Of a stretch of DNA of 64,000 nucleotides, positions 34,720 through 43,537 are shown piece by piece. Position numbers and translations under genes: made by a program. How positions within the stretch are numbered: position 1 is the first letter of the stretch; each line of letters opens with the position of its first letter. Source of the DNA: Skermanella mucosa (GTDB lineage: Bacteria; Pseudomonadota; Alphaproteobacteria; Azospirillales; Azospirillaceae); contig NZ_CP086107.1 in assembly GCF_016765655.2 (NCBI RefSeq), forward strand, positions 604,739 through 668,738, read 5' to 3'. A model generated the notes under the pieces. The model did not search any database. It saw only the letters and a program-made list of their open reading frames with translations, and had not been told where the DNA came from.

Positions 34720-35412
34720 ATGAAAAGGGCTCAGATGAGCCTGAAAGCCGCCGATGGGCACCGCCTCGGCGCCTATCGCGCCCGGCCGGCCTCGAGCCTG
34801 CTCGGCGGACTGGTCGTCCTTCAGGAGATTTTTGGCGTGAACCAGCACATCCGTGAGGTGTGTGATGGCTACGCCGCATGCGGCTATGATGTCATTGCTC
34901 CCGCCCTGTTTGATCGCGTTCAATCGGGCTTGGAGATCGACTACGGCTCGCGAAGCATCAGGACCGGGCGCGACCTGCGCGCGATCATCGGCTGGAATGC
35001 AGCCCTTCTCGATGTCCAGGCGGCGATCGACGCGATGGATTCATCCGGGCCCGTTGCTGTGATAGGTTATTGCTGGGGCGGGACGCTCGCTTTCCTCGCC
35101 GCTACTCGTCTACGTGGGCTCGCTTGCGCGGTCGGTTATTACGGCGGGCAGACTATACCCTTCGCGCAGGAGACTCCGCGCGTTCCTGTCCTCCTGCATT
35201 TTGGCGAGCACGATCCACGCATCTCGCCCGAGGACCGCGACACGATTGCTCGGCACAATCCGGAAATCGAGATGCGGCTCTACCCGGCCGATCACGGCTT
35301 CAACTGCAACCATCGCAAGGAATGGCATGAGCCGAGCGCCCGAAAGGCACTCGAGATCACGCATGCCTTCCTCGCTCGCCACCTGCACCAACCCGAGGCG
35401 CTCACCGCATGA
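34720..35412 (+). CDS. dienelactone hydrolase family protein
   Basis: Alpha/beta hydrolase of 230 residues. The family triad Cys-Asp-His is visible: GYCWGG (Cys118), FGEHDPRIS (Asp165) and DHGFNC (His192), and LQEIFGVNQHIREVCDGYA is the conserved N-terminal block. Dienelactone hydrolases open lactone rings in aromatic breakdown, but relatives act on other esters and lactones. ATG at 34720 chosen (GGAG upstream) over an in-frame upstream start at 34633. First gene of the divergently controlled cluster. Confidence 0.88.
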   Translation: MKRAQMSLKAADGHRLGAYRARPASSLLGGLVVLQEIFGVNQHIREVCDGYAACGYDVIAPALFDRVQSGLEIDYGSRSIRTGRDLRAIIGWNAALLDVQAAIDAMDSSGPVAVIGYCWGGTLAFLAATRLRGLACAVGYYGGQTIPFAQETPRVPVLLHFGEHDPRISPEDRDTIARHNPEIEMRLYPADHGFNCNHRKEWHEPSARKALEITHAFLARHLHQPEALTA

Positions 35413-35494
35413 CCGCGCGATCGCCTCAGGCCACACTCCTTCGCATCCCGGCCTTTCCGCCGGGTCAATCCGCTAGCACAAGGAAGAACAGCAT

Positions 35495-36289
35495 ATGGAT
35501 CTGGGCATAAAGGGCAGGGTGGCGATCGTCACCGGCGGCAGCCGCGGCATCGGCCGTGAGACCGCACGCGAGTTCCTCGAGGCCGGTGTCAAAGTCATGA
35601 CCTGCTCGCGCAACGGGGATCAGCTGAAGGCAACCTGCGGTGAACTGGCAAAACAGACAGGTGGCGAGATCCGCGGGATCGTCGCTGACATGACGCAACC
35701 CGGTGATCAGCAGCGGCTCGTCGATGAAACGCTTGCCACATACGGCACGATCGACATCCTCGTCAACAATGCCGGCACCATGTATTCGGGCCGCTTCGAG
35801 GAACTGACCGAGGAAGGCTTGCAGACCCAGCTCGACACCAAACTCTTTGGGTGGATGCGGGCGATCCGCACCGTCTGGCCAATCATGCGTGACAAAAACT
35901 GGGGCCGCATCGTCAGTCTTATCGGCGGTGCCGGCAAGGAGCCCGACCCCTATATGTTCGGCTCCGGCATGACCAATTCTGCGCTCCTCAATATGACGAA
36001 GTCGCTTTCGACTGAATTCGCGCCGCACAACGTCCTGGTCAATGCCGTCTGCCCCGGGTGGGTAGCCACGGACCTGTGGAAGCGCAACGCTGGCGGTCTG
36101 CAGAAGGAGCTCGGCGTTGGTTCCGAGGACGAGGCGCGCCGCCTTGCCTCGAAGAAGAACGCGCTCGGTCGCTTCGGCAAGCCGGAGGAACTCGCCAACG
36201 CAATCGCCTTTCTGTGCTCCGAACGGGCAAGCTACATCACCGGGGTGTCTCTCAACCTTGATGGCGGCCGCCTCAAGGGCCTCTGGTAA
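35495..36289 (+). CDS. short-chain dehydrogenase-like protein lacking YxxxK (1)
   Basis: Rossmann-fold SDR of 264 residues. The cofactor motif TGGSRGIG and the NNAG motif are intact. In the alignment region where classical SDRs have Tyr-xxx-Lys (usually YSASKAA), this protein has SGMTNSA, and the upstream catalytic Ser region reads SLIGGAG. So Tyr, Lys and Ser of the triad all appear replaced, although the following MTKSL and VNAVCPGWVATD are normal. It may use other residues, act on another chemistry, or be non-redox. ATG at 35495 has AAGGAAG upstream. First of three tandem paralogues. Confidence 0.8.
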   Translation: MDLGIKGRVAIVTGGSRGIGRETAREFLEAGVKVMTCSRNGDQLKATCGELAKQTGGEIRGIVADMTQPGDQQRLVDETLATYGTIDILVNNAGTMYSGRFEELTEEGLQTQLDTKLFGWMRAIRTVWPIMRDKNWGRIVSLIGGAGKEPDPYMFGSGMTNSALLNMTKSLSTEFAPHNVLVNAVCPGWVATDLWKRNAGGLQKELGVGSEDEARRLASKKNALGRFGKPEELANAIAFLCSERASYITGVSLNLDGGRLKGLW

Positions 36290-36300
36290 GGCGGGCACGG

Positions 36301-37092
36301 ATGGATCTCGGCCTCGAAGGCAAAGTTGCCATCATAACCGGTGCGTCGCGCGGCATCGGCCTTGCCACAGCTCGGCGGCTCCTGGACGAGGGGACAAAAG
36401 TCGCGATCTGCGCCCGCGACCGCGTGCGACTGGAGGCTGCCGGCTCCAGCCTCGGCGTCGGGGGAGGCGAGGTGCTCGCTTTCTGTGCGGACACATCCAG
36501 GGAGGAGGACCGTCGGTCCTTCGTCGCCAGCGTGATCGAGCGCTTCGGCGGTGTCGACATCCTGGTCAACAATGCCGGTACACACGTCCGCGCCTCGCTC
36601 GACAATATGCGTGAGGAGGACCTCCAGGGTCAACTCAACGACAAGGTGTTTGGTTTCCTCGGTATGATCCGTGCAGTCCTGCCGGATATGCGGACTCGAG
36701 GAGGGGGGCGGATCGTCAACATCATCGGACAGGCGGTCCGACATCCTCACCCGGACCGGATGCCGTCCGGGATCGCCAATGCCGCGGCGGGTGCCATGAC
36801 AAAGTCCGCCGCCGACGCGCTCGCCCGCGAGAACATCCGGGTCAATGCAGTCTGCCCTCAATATGTCGAAACCGATTTGGTCACTTCGGTGATCGGCCGT
36901 GAGATGGAGAAGCGCGGGGTCGACCGGGAGACGGCGGCCTCGGGTTTCACACGGGCGAATGTTCTGGGCCGTCTCGGAAAGCCCGAGGAGATCGCTGACC
37001 TGGTCGCATTTCTCGTCTCCGACCGCGCAGACTTTGTGACCGGCAGTTCGGTTTCAATCGACGGCGGTTATCATCGCTACGTCTTCGGCTGA
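36301..37092 (+). CDS. short-chain dehydrogenase-like protein lacking YxxxK (2)
   Basis: SDR paralogue of 263 residues, 11 nt behind the first. TGASRGIG and NNAG are intact. The active-site region reads SGIANAA where YxxxK is expected, with NIIGQAV at the Ser position; MTKSA and VNAVCPQYVETD follow. Same Ser-xxx-Asn replacement as its neighbours, so it is a shared feature and not a random lesion. The C-terminus (FVTGSSVSIDGGYHRYVFG) is normal for cofactor-binding SDRs. Confidence 0.8.
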   Translation: MDLGLEGKVAIITGASRGIGLATARRLLDEGTKVAICARDRVRLEAAGSSLGVGGGEVLAFCADTSREEDRRSFVASVIERFGGVDILVNNAGTHVRASLDNMREEDLQGQLNDKVFGFLGMIRAVLPDMRTRGGGRIVNIIGQAVRHPHPDRMPSGIANAAAGAMTKSAADALARENIRVNAVCPQYVETDLVTSVIGREMEKRGVDRETAASGFTRANVLGRLGKPEEIADLVAFLVSDRADFVTGSSVSIDGGYHRYVFG

Positions 37093-37104
37093 TCAGGAAA
37101 GCTC

Positions 37105-37890
37105 ATGGATCTCGGTCTCAAGGACAAAACAGCGATCGTCACTGGCGGCACCAGCGGGATCGGTCTCGCGATCTCCCGCCGCCTGCTGCTAGAGGGCGCC
37201 AAGGTCTTCATCTGCGGTCGTGATGAAGCGAAGCTTGGTCAGGCGCTCAATGAACTTTCTGGGAAAGGCGACGCACGCGGTGTGACGGCGCATGTCGACC
37301 GCCCCTGCGAAATGGCGGGCCTGGTTGAGGCCGCCTTGAATGCCTTCGGTCGCCTCGACATTGTCGTCAGTAACGCAGGCACTCACATCCGGGGGGCGCT
37401 CGACGAGGTGACGACCGATCAAGTCGAGACTCACTTCCGGACCAAGGTGCTCGGCCCCTGGGAGCTCGCTCGCCACGCCGCGCTACATATGCGGAAGCAG
37501 GGTGGCGGACGCTTCGTTATGGTTATCGGTCAGGCCGGTAAAGTCCCGGGTCGCGGCGTCCTGGCATCGACCGTGGTCAACGCCGCGCAGCATGCGTTCG
37601 TCAAGTCGCTTTCCGACGATCTCGGCCGCCACGGCATCCTGGTGAATGCCGTCTGCCCGAGCCGTATTTCCAGTCCTCTGACCAAAGATCTGGAGATCGA
37701 TGACGAGGTCCATCTCGGGCGCAGTCTCGAACAGCAGCAGAGCGGTTGGGGCGCGGCAGTCCCGCTCGGTCGATGGGGTGATGCGGACGACATCGCCGAC
37801 GCGGTCGCGTTCATGGCGTCGGAGCGGGCCGGCTACATCTGCGGCGCGAATATCGATGTCGACGGCGGACACCAACGGATGATCTTCTGA
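37105..37890 (+). CDS. short-chain dehydrogenase-like protein lacking YxxxK (3)
   Basis: SDR paralogue of 261 residues, 12 nt behind the second. TGGTSGIG is intact, SNAG replaces NNAG. The active-site region is STVVNAA instead of YxxxKAA, with MVIGQAG at the Ser position, again a Ser-xxx-Asn pattern. The C-terminus ICGANIDVDGGHQRMIF matches the family. AGGAAAG precedes the ATG. The three paralogues diverge enough to suggest successive or heteromeric functions. Confidence 0.8.
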   Translation: MDLGLKDKTAIVTGGTSGIGLAISRRLLLEGAKVFICGRDEAKLGQALNELSGKGDARGVTAHVDRPCEMAGLVEAALNAFGRLDIVVSNAGTHIRGALDEVTTDQVETHFRTKVLGPWELARHAALHMRKQGGGRFVMVIGQAGKVPGRGVLASTVVNAAQHAFVKSLSDDLGRHGILVNAVCPSRISSPLTKDLEIDDEVHLGRSLEQQQSGWGAAVPLGRWGDADDIADAVAFMASERAGYICGANIDVDGGHQRMIF

Positions 37891-37906
37891 AGGAGGGCAC
37901 AGGCAC

Positions 37907-38677
37907 ATGATCGACCTGCAGGCGATCGGCAAGACCTTCCGCAAGGGCCGAGAGGAGGTGCATGCCGTGGCGGGCGTCGACCTCGCCATCGAGCCGCACT
38001 CGGTCGTGGCGCTGATCGGACCTTCGGGCTGCGGAAAGTCCACGCTCCTCAACATGATCGCTGGCCTCTACCCGCCGAGCGAAGGAAGAGTTTTCTACGA
38101 CGGCCAGGCTGTCACTGACGTGAATACCAATGTCGGCTACATGACGCAGAAGGATAATCTACTTCCCTGGCGCACGGTGCTCGACAACGTCGCTCTGCCC
38201 CTGGAGCTGGCTGGCTGGCCGGAGGCAAAGCGCTACAAAGCGGCGCGCGCGATGATCTCGCATGTCGGCCTGGACGGCTTCGAAGCGAAGTATCAGGGCG
38301 AGCTTTCCGGCGGTATGCGCAAGCGCGTCTGTCTCGCCCGCATGTTGCTGTACGAACCTCAGGCGCTCCTGCTTGACGAGCCCTTCGCCGCGCTTGACGC
38401 CCAGCTCCGCATCGCGATGCACGAATTGCTCCTCCGACTCTGGGCGGAGAATCGGCAGACCATTGTCCTCGTCACGCATGATCTGGTCGAGGCGATCACG
38501 TTGGCCGACCGCGTCATTGTTTTCACAAAGCGTCCGGCCCGGGTCGCCTTTGAGTTGGACATCAGCCTGCCGCGCCCGCGCGACGTGAAGGAGGTGCGCT
38601 TCACGGCCGAGTTCCACGACATCTACAATGCGATCTGGGACCGCCTGCGTCAGGAATATGACGAGGAGAAGCTATGA
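37907..38677 (+). CDS. ABC transporter ATP-binding protein, NitT/TauT type
   Basis: ATPase of an importer of the nitrate/taurine/sulfonate/thiamine-precursor class, 256 residues. Walker A GPSGCGKST, Q-loop MTQKDNLLPWRT, signature LSGGMRKRVCLARM, Walker B ALLLDEPFAALD and the H-loop LVTHDLVEAI are all present. GAAGGAGGG stands upstream of the ATG. The stop overlaps the permease start by 4 nt. Encoded with the SDR genes, it probably brings in their substrate or its precursor. Confidence 0.93.
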   Translation: MIDLQAIGKTFRKGREEVHAVAGVDLAIEPHSVVALIGPSGCGKSTLLNMIAGLYPPSEGRVFYDGQAVTDVNTNVGYMTQKDNLLPWRTVLDNVALPLELAGWPEAKRYKAARAMISHVGLDGFEAKYQGELSGGMRKRVCLARMLLYEPQALLLDEPFAALDAQLRIAMHELLLRLWAENRQTIVLVTHDLVEAITLADRVIVFTKRPARVAFELDISLPRPRDVKEVRFTAEFHDIYNAIWDRLRQEYDEEKL

Positions 38678-39513
38678 GCACGCCCGAAATTTCCGAGCGC
38701 ATGGAGCGACCTAGTCCGCTCGAAGCGGCGCGGCCTCGGCGTTCCTTGAGCGAGATCGGCACCCCGGCCATGATGCTGATGCAGGTGGCGCTCGGTGTAG
38801 CTTTTCTCGTCGCCTGGCAGTTGATCGCCGGCCGCGTGATCGACGAATTCATGATTTCGAGCCCACTCGCCGTAGCCCAGCGCCTATGGGGCTGGTTCGC
38901 GGACGGGAGCATCTTCGTCCATATCTGGGCAACGCTCTATGCAACACTGATCGGCTTCTTCATCGGCGCCACGGCCGGGATTGTCGGTGGCATCTGGCTT
39001 GGTCTGTCGCCGTTCCTGAGCCGGCTCCTGAACCCTTTCATCTGGGCCTTCAATGCGCTGCCAAAAGTCGCGCTCGCGCCGCTGTTCATTCTGTGGTTCG
39101 GTTTAGGCATCAACTCCAAGGTCGCGCTAGCCGCTGTCCTTGTCGTCTTCCTGGTTTTTGTCAACACGTTCGCCGGTGTTCGCGAGGTTGACCAGGATCT
39201 CGTCGAGAGCCTGCGCCTAATGCGCGCCAAGCGCCGCCAGATCTTGACCAAAGTCGTACTGCCCTCGGCCACGTCCTGGATTTTTGTCGGGCTGAAGACC
39301 GCCGTGCCCTATGCGTTGATCGGCGCGATCATCGGCGAGTTGATCGCTGCCAATCGCGGCCTCGGCTATCTCGTCCAGCGCGCCGGCAGTGAGTTCGACA
39401 CGGCGGGTGTGTTCGCAGCGCTGGTCGTGATCGCCCTACTTGCCGTTCTGTTCAACGAGGCCGTCGGGGCGGTCCAGACATGGTTGGAGGGCTGGAAGGT
39501 CGTCAGTCGTTGA
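38674..39513 (+). CDS. ABC transporter permease, NitT/TauT type
   Basis: Membrane subunit of 279 residues with about six helices. The cytoplasmic N-terminal tail is 35-40 residues. The EAA-like coupling loop reads EVDQDLVESLRLMRAKRRQI, followed by ILTKVVLPSATSWIFVGLKT, typical of SsuC/TauC-type permeases. ATGA overlap with the ATPase gene. Confidence 0.92.
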   Translation: MSTPEISERMERPSPLEAARPRRSLSEIGTPAMMLMQVALGVAFLVAWQLIAGRVIDEFMISSPLAVAQRLWGWFADGSIFVHIWATLYATLIGFFIGATAGIVGGIWLGLSPFLSRLLNPFIWAFNALPKVALAPLFILWFGLGINSKVALAAVLVVFLVFVNTFAGVREVDQDLVESLRLMRAKRRQILTKVVLPSATSWIFVGLKTAVPYALIGAIIGELIAANRGLGYLVQRAGSEFDTAGVFAALVVIALLAVLFNEAVGAVQTWLEGWKVVSR

Positions 39514-39598
39514 GTTCATTCTGGCTTGGCGGCGAAGCAGGAAGGCATCCGCACAAGGATGTCGCACAAATAAGATAAAGAAGAGGGAGGGAAACGTC

Positions 39599-40588
39599 AT
39601 GAGAATGCTCAAACTAGCCGCAACGACCCTGTTCGCCAGCCTGATGTTCACTGCTGCGGCAGGGGCACAGGAGGTGGTGACGATCACCAATATAGGCCGG
39701 GGTTACTTTTCCGGGCCTCTTTACGTCGCTATGCGCGAGGGCCTATTCGAGAAGCACGGCCTGAAGCCCGAGGTCACCTTTGTCAAGGGCGGCGCGCTCG
39801 CGTTCCAGTCGGTGTTCACCCGTCAGGTCGATTTCGGAATTCTCAGCTATGAACACGTTCTGACCGCCGCTGCCCAAGGGCGCGACCTTGTCTCGATCTT
39901 CAACATCACTCACCGTCCCCTCAACAACGTCATCGTCGATAACGAGATATACAAGGCGAACACGGGAAAAAGCCTTGAGGAGAAGGTGCTGGCGCTCAAG
40001 GGCAAGCGCGTCGGAACGCCATCCGCCGGCGGCTCCGGCGAGAAAATGCTTGGAGTTCTCGCCGGCCGCTACGGCCTTCAGCTACCGGGCGACGTCGAGC
40101 TCGTCTATCTCGGTACTGATGCCGCCACTTATGTCGGCGCTTTCAAAAATAACCTGATCGACGCGGCGCTACCGTTCGAGCCCGCCGGCGTGCTGCTTGA
40201 GCAGGAAGGTCTCGGCCATACCTTGATCAATCTGATGGACGGGGAGGTCGAAGACTTTCGGGACCTCAATTTCATGACGCTTGCAACTCATTCCGCAACC
40301 GTTGAGGAAAAGCCCGAGCTGGTGAGAAAAGTCGTGGCTGTCTTCGCCGAGGCGCAAGACATCCTGCTCGATCCCGAGCGCGGCCAAGCAATCATGGGGG
40401 CCGAGTTCTCACAGATGCCGCCAGAGGCAAACGAGAAGGCATACGAAGTTGTCCGCCAAATCTGGAGCCCGGACGGTCGCATGAGCATCGAAGGCGGCAA
40501 GAAAGTATTCAATTATCTCCAGCCCGAAGGTGGTCAGGAGATCAACTATGAGAAGACGTTCACCAACGACTTTTTGCCGGAGGAATGA
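39599..40588 (+). CDS. ABC transporter substrate-binding protein, NMT1/ThiY-like
   Basis: Periplasmic binding protein of 329 residues. Signal peptide with AAAGAQ cleavage region near residue 22; the mature part has GYFSGPLYVAMREGLFEKHG, TFVKGGALAFQSVFTRQVDF and KGKRVGTPSAGGSGEKML, typical of the NMT1/ThiY/SsuA-like fold. ATG at 39599 chosen because GGGAGG precedes it and it begins the signal peptide; the frame is open upstream to 39440 without a signal. The ligand is not predictable from sequence. Confidence 0.9.
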   Translation: MRMLKLAATTLFASLMFTAAAGAQEVVTITNIGRGYFSGPLYVAMREGLFEKHGLKPEVTFVKGGALAFQSVFTRQVDFGILSYEHVLTAAAQGRDLVSIFNITHRPLNNVIVDNEIYKANTGKSLEEKVLALKGKRVGTPSAGGSGEKMLGVLAGRYGLQLPGDVELVYLGTDAATYVGAFKNNLIDAALPFEPAGVLLEQEGLGHTLINLMDGEVEDFRDLNFMTLATHSATVEEKPELVRKVVAVFAEAQDILLDPERGQAIMGAEFSQMPPEANEKAYEVVRQIWSPDGRMSIEGGKKVFNYLQPEGGQEINYEKTFTNDFLPEE

Positions 40589-40590
40589 TC

Positions 40591-41493
40591 ATGGACAGCG
40601 GCTACCCGGCCGTGCAGGGTCGGGAATACAGAGCCGAGAAGGGCGCAGTGTCCCTCTTTCTCTGGAGAAAGACGTGCTCCAGCGCTCATCCGGCAGACCC
40701 ATCACCACCCGTGGTTCTCGTCCACGGCTCCTCAATGTCGTCGCTCCCGACCTTCGATCTCGAAGTGTCGGGTCATCCTGATTATTCTTTCATGGACTGG
40801 CTGGCGCGCCACGGTTGCGACGTTTGGACGCTTGATCATGAGGGTTATGGTCACTCGACCATCACTGAAAGCAATTCGGACGTCGGCTGCGGTGTCGAAG
40901 ATCTGAAGGTCGCCTTCGACGTGGTCGCTCGGGAGACTGGAGCAGAGGTGGTCGATGTCTATGGCTTGTCTTCGGGTGCCCTGCGTGCGGCGGGCTTCGC
41001 CCAGGCGGCACCAGATCGCGTCAGACGACTCACCCTCGATGCATTTGTCTGGACGGGTCAGGGGTCGCCAACACTGACCAAACGACGTGATGGTGTTGAG
41101 TATTTCCGTACTCATAATCGTCGACCGATTGATCGGGACTTTATCACCTCAATCTTTACTAGAGACTTGCCAGGTACAAGCGATCCCGCTGTCATCGAGG
41201 CCTGCGCGCAGGCGCAGCTTGCATATGCCGACTCCGTCCCGACAGGGACGTATCTCGATATGACCACCAAGTTGCCGCTGGTTGATCCCGAGAGCGTTGC
41301 ATGCCCAACACTCATCATACGGGGCGAGCACGACGGGATTGCCACGATCGAGGATCTGCTTGAATTTTTCAAACGTTTGCCTGCTGGCGACAAGCGCTTG
41401 GTCGTATTGCCGAACCTCGCCCATTGCACGCCACTTGGTCTTCATCGGCACCTCTTGTTCGAGACGGTCCTACAGTTCTTCCGCGCTGGCTAG
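40591..41493 (+). CDS. alpha/beta hydrolase
   Basis: Esterase-like enzyme of 300 residues. VVLVHGSSMSS (oxyanion region), the nucleophile elbow GLSSGA with Ser, IIRGEHDGIA with the likely acid and NLAHCTPLGLH with the His make a complete triad. Start at 40591 chosen because GGAGG is 7 nt upstream; an ATG at 40585 overlaps the preceding stop. Last gene of the cluster; the lack of a signal peptide indicates a cytoplasmic enzyme, perhaps acting on an ester or thioester made by the SDR-like proteins. Confidence 0.85.
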   Translation: MDSGYPAVQGREYRAEKGAVSLFLWRKTCSSAHPADPSPPVVLVHGSSMSSLPTFDLEVSGHPDYSFMDWLARHGCDVWTLDHEGYGHSTITESNSDVGCGVEDLKVAFDVVARETGAEVVDVYGLSSGALRAAGFAQAAPDRVRRLTLDAFVWTGQGSPTLTKRRDGVEYFRTHNRRPIDRDFITSIFTRDLPGTSDPAVIEACAQAQLAYADSVPTGTYLDMTTKLPLVDPESVACPTLIIRGEHDGIATIEDLLEFFKRLPAGDKRLVVLPNLAHCTPLGLHRHLLFETVLQFFRAG

Positions 41494-41648
41494 ATGTTTG
41501 GTCCCAGGGTCTGATGGTGCATTATTCTCGCAGGAATGGAAGGATGGCAGGGCTGTTTGGTGGTCGATCGTTCAGAGGAGACTGCCGCGAGATTGGGGGA
41601 GTTATGCTGGGCAGGCTATGACCGGCCGTACGTTTCAGCGGCTGGGGA

Positions 41649-42662
41649 ATGAGGATGGGGTTGGTTTTGCGCCTGGTGGAAACCGGGGTCGAGGGCATGG
41701 TCCGGAGCGTCGATGTGCTGGAGATCGTCCGTCCCGGTGACCTGGGCGACCTTGGGGATCTTGGCTTGAGCCTGGTGGATGGCAAGCGGCTTATGGCCCA
41801 GGTCCAGCAGGCGGTCGTCGCGGCGCAGGGCCGGGACCATGCCGCCCGGCGGCCGACCTGCCGATTCTGCACGGTACCGTGTCAGGTCAAGGATTACCGC
41901 CCGCGCCGGATCGCCACCGTGTTCGGCCAGGTCACGCTCCGGCTGCCCCGTTTCCGCTGCGCCAAATGTGGCGGGGCGGAGGATGGTGTTGGTTGGCCGG
42001 CGCACTGCCGCTCGACGCCCGAACTCGACCGGCTGCGGGCGCAGCTATCGGCGCTCCTGCCGTACCGGGTCACCGCCGGCCTGCTCGAACATTTCCTGCC
42101 GGTCGATGCCGGGATCCATTCCGAGACCGTTCGCCGGTGCACCCTGCGGGTCGGCGAGGGGCTGCGCGAGGTGATCCCGGCCGAGCCGGAGGCCTCGGCA
42201 GCGGCGATCACCCTGACCTTGGATTCAACGTTCATCCGCAGCGGCGAGGACGACCAGCGGCACCTGGAAGTCCGCCTTGGCAACGTCGAGACGTCGGACG
42301 GAACCCGGCAGGTTTTCGCCGCGGTCGCAAAGACCGACACCGCGATCGCGGCGCTGATCCGGCGCAGCCTGGCCGAGGTCGGCCAGACTAAGAACACCGG
42401 GCTGACCGCCTTCACCGACGGCGGTTCCGGGCTGCGCTCGATCCTGGTCAACGCCGGGATCACCGCGCCGCCGTTGCTCGACTGGTTCCACGTCGCCATG
42501 CGGCTGCGCCATGCCGAAACGACGGCCGACAGCCTGACGGCCGACGCCCTGGAGCGGGAGCGCGCGAAGGCGGTGATCGTCGCGGAAGTCGACCGCCTGC
42601 GCTGGCGCATTTGGAACGGCCGGGCCAAGGATGCCAAGGTCACCCTCGAGCGCATCCGTAGC
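41649..42662 (+). pseudogene. ISKra4-family transposase, N-terminal part
   Basis: Frame with CRFCTVPCQVKDYRPRRI, GQVTLRLPRFRCAKCGG, TLTLDSTFIRSGEDD with the first catalytic Asp and FTDGGSGLRSILVNAG, PPLLDWFHVAMRLRH, typical of ISKra4 transposases. It is interrupted at codon ERIRS by the IS66 element; joining 42662 to 45237 restores an open frame (ERIRS-VMPAFQGE). Confidence 0.88.
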
Positions 42663-42732
42663 GTAAACCAGCGACGAAGGCATCTTTTCCGCCGGTCTGT
42701 CGAGGCCGAGTTTTCCTGGTGACAGGAACTCC

Positions 42733-43110
42733 ATGGAGGCTGCAATGGCCGATGGCGGACACTTGGGGGATCGGGAGCACTTTTGGCGGGAGCACGTGGC
42801 GGGCTGGAAGAGCAGCGGCCTGTCGCTGCGGCTGTACAGCGAGCGGCATGGATTGAAGACCGGTACGCTGGGCTACTGGAACTCCCGGCTCAAAGCCCAG
42901 GCCGCTGACGCTCCGGCATGCTCGGCCGGACCGGAGACCGGGGCGACGTTTCTGGCGGTCCATGTTGCCGATCCGGCGGTGAGTGTCCCGGAGCTGAGGA
43001 ACGAAGGGGTCGAGTTAGTTCTGCCGGGAGGATACGTCGTTCGGATCGGCCGCGGCTTCGACGCCATGACCTTGGACCGGCTGCTCGATGTCGTCGAGAG
43101 GCGGTCGTGA
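42733..43110 (+). CDS. tnpA: IS66 TnpA
   Basis: First accessory gene of the IS66 element, about 125 residues. The helix-turn-helix-like start (REHFWREHVAGWKSSGLSL, RLYSERHGLKTGTLGYW) is usual for IS66 TnpA. Needed for transposition together with TnpB, exact role unsettled. Its stop overlaps the GTG start of tnpB. A later ATG at 42745 is an alternative start. Confidence 0.85.
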   Translation: MEAAMADGGHLGDREHFWREHVAGWKSSGLSLRLYSERHGLKTGTLGYWNSRLKAQAADAPACSAGPETGATFLAVHVADPAVSVPELRNEGVELVLPGGYVVRIGRGFDAMTLDRLLDVVERRS

Positions 43111-43460
43111 TCGGGTTGCCGGACGGCGTACGTGTTTACCTGGCGGCGGGCCGGACCGACCTGCGCCGCGGCATTGACGGCTTGGCCGCGCAGATCCAGA
43201 CGGTGCTGCGTCAGGATCCCTTCAGCGGCCATCTTTTCGTTTTTCGGGGCCGTTCGGCGCACACGATCAAGGTTCTGATGTACGACACGACAGGCTTTCT
43301 GCTGATGCAGAAGCGCCTGACTGAGGGAAAGTTCATCTGGCCGAGCCCGGCGGATGGCATCGTGACGATCAGCCGTGCCCAGATGTCGCTGCTCGTTGAT
43401 GGTCTGGATTGGCGAGCCGCCAAAACAAAGCCCATCACCAAGCCCCTGTTTATCGTCTGA
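43107..43460 (+). CDS. tnpB: IS66 TnpB (Orf2 family)
   Basis: Second accessory gene, 117 residues. VYLAAGRTDLRRGIDGLAAQ, DPFSGHLFVFRGRSAHTIKV and LTEGKFIWP are highly conserved in IS66 TnpB. The start is GTG at 43107, overlapping the tnpA stop (GTGA). The frame is also open upstream, but that part is out-of-frame tnpA. Confidence 0.92.
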   Translation: MIGLPDGVRVYLAAGRTDLRRGIDGLAAQIQTVLRQDPFSGHLFVFRGRSAHTIKVLMYDTTGFLLMQKRLTEGKFIWPSPADGIVTISRAQMSLLVDGLDWRAAKTKPITKPLFIV

Positions 43461-43537
43461 ACAGAGGCCTGCGTTACTTCTATGTTACTGCTTCTGCCGC
43501 TGTTTACCACGAGGGCCGGCGCGGATACTTTCTTTAT

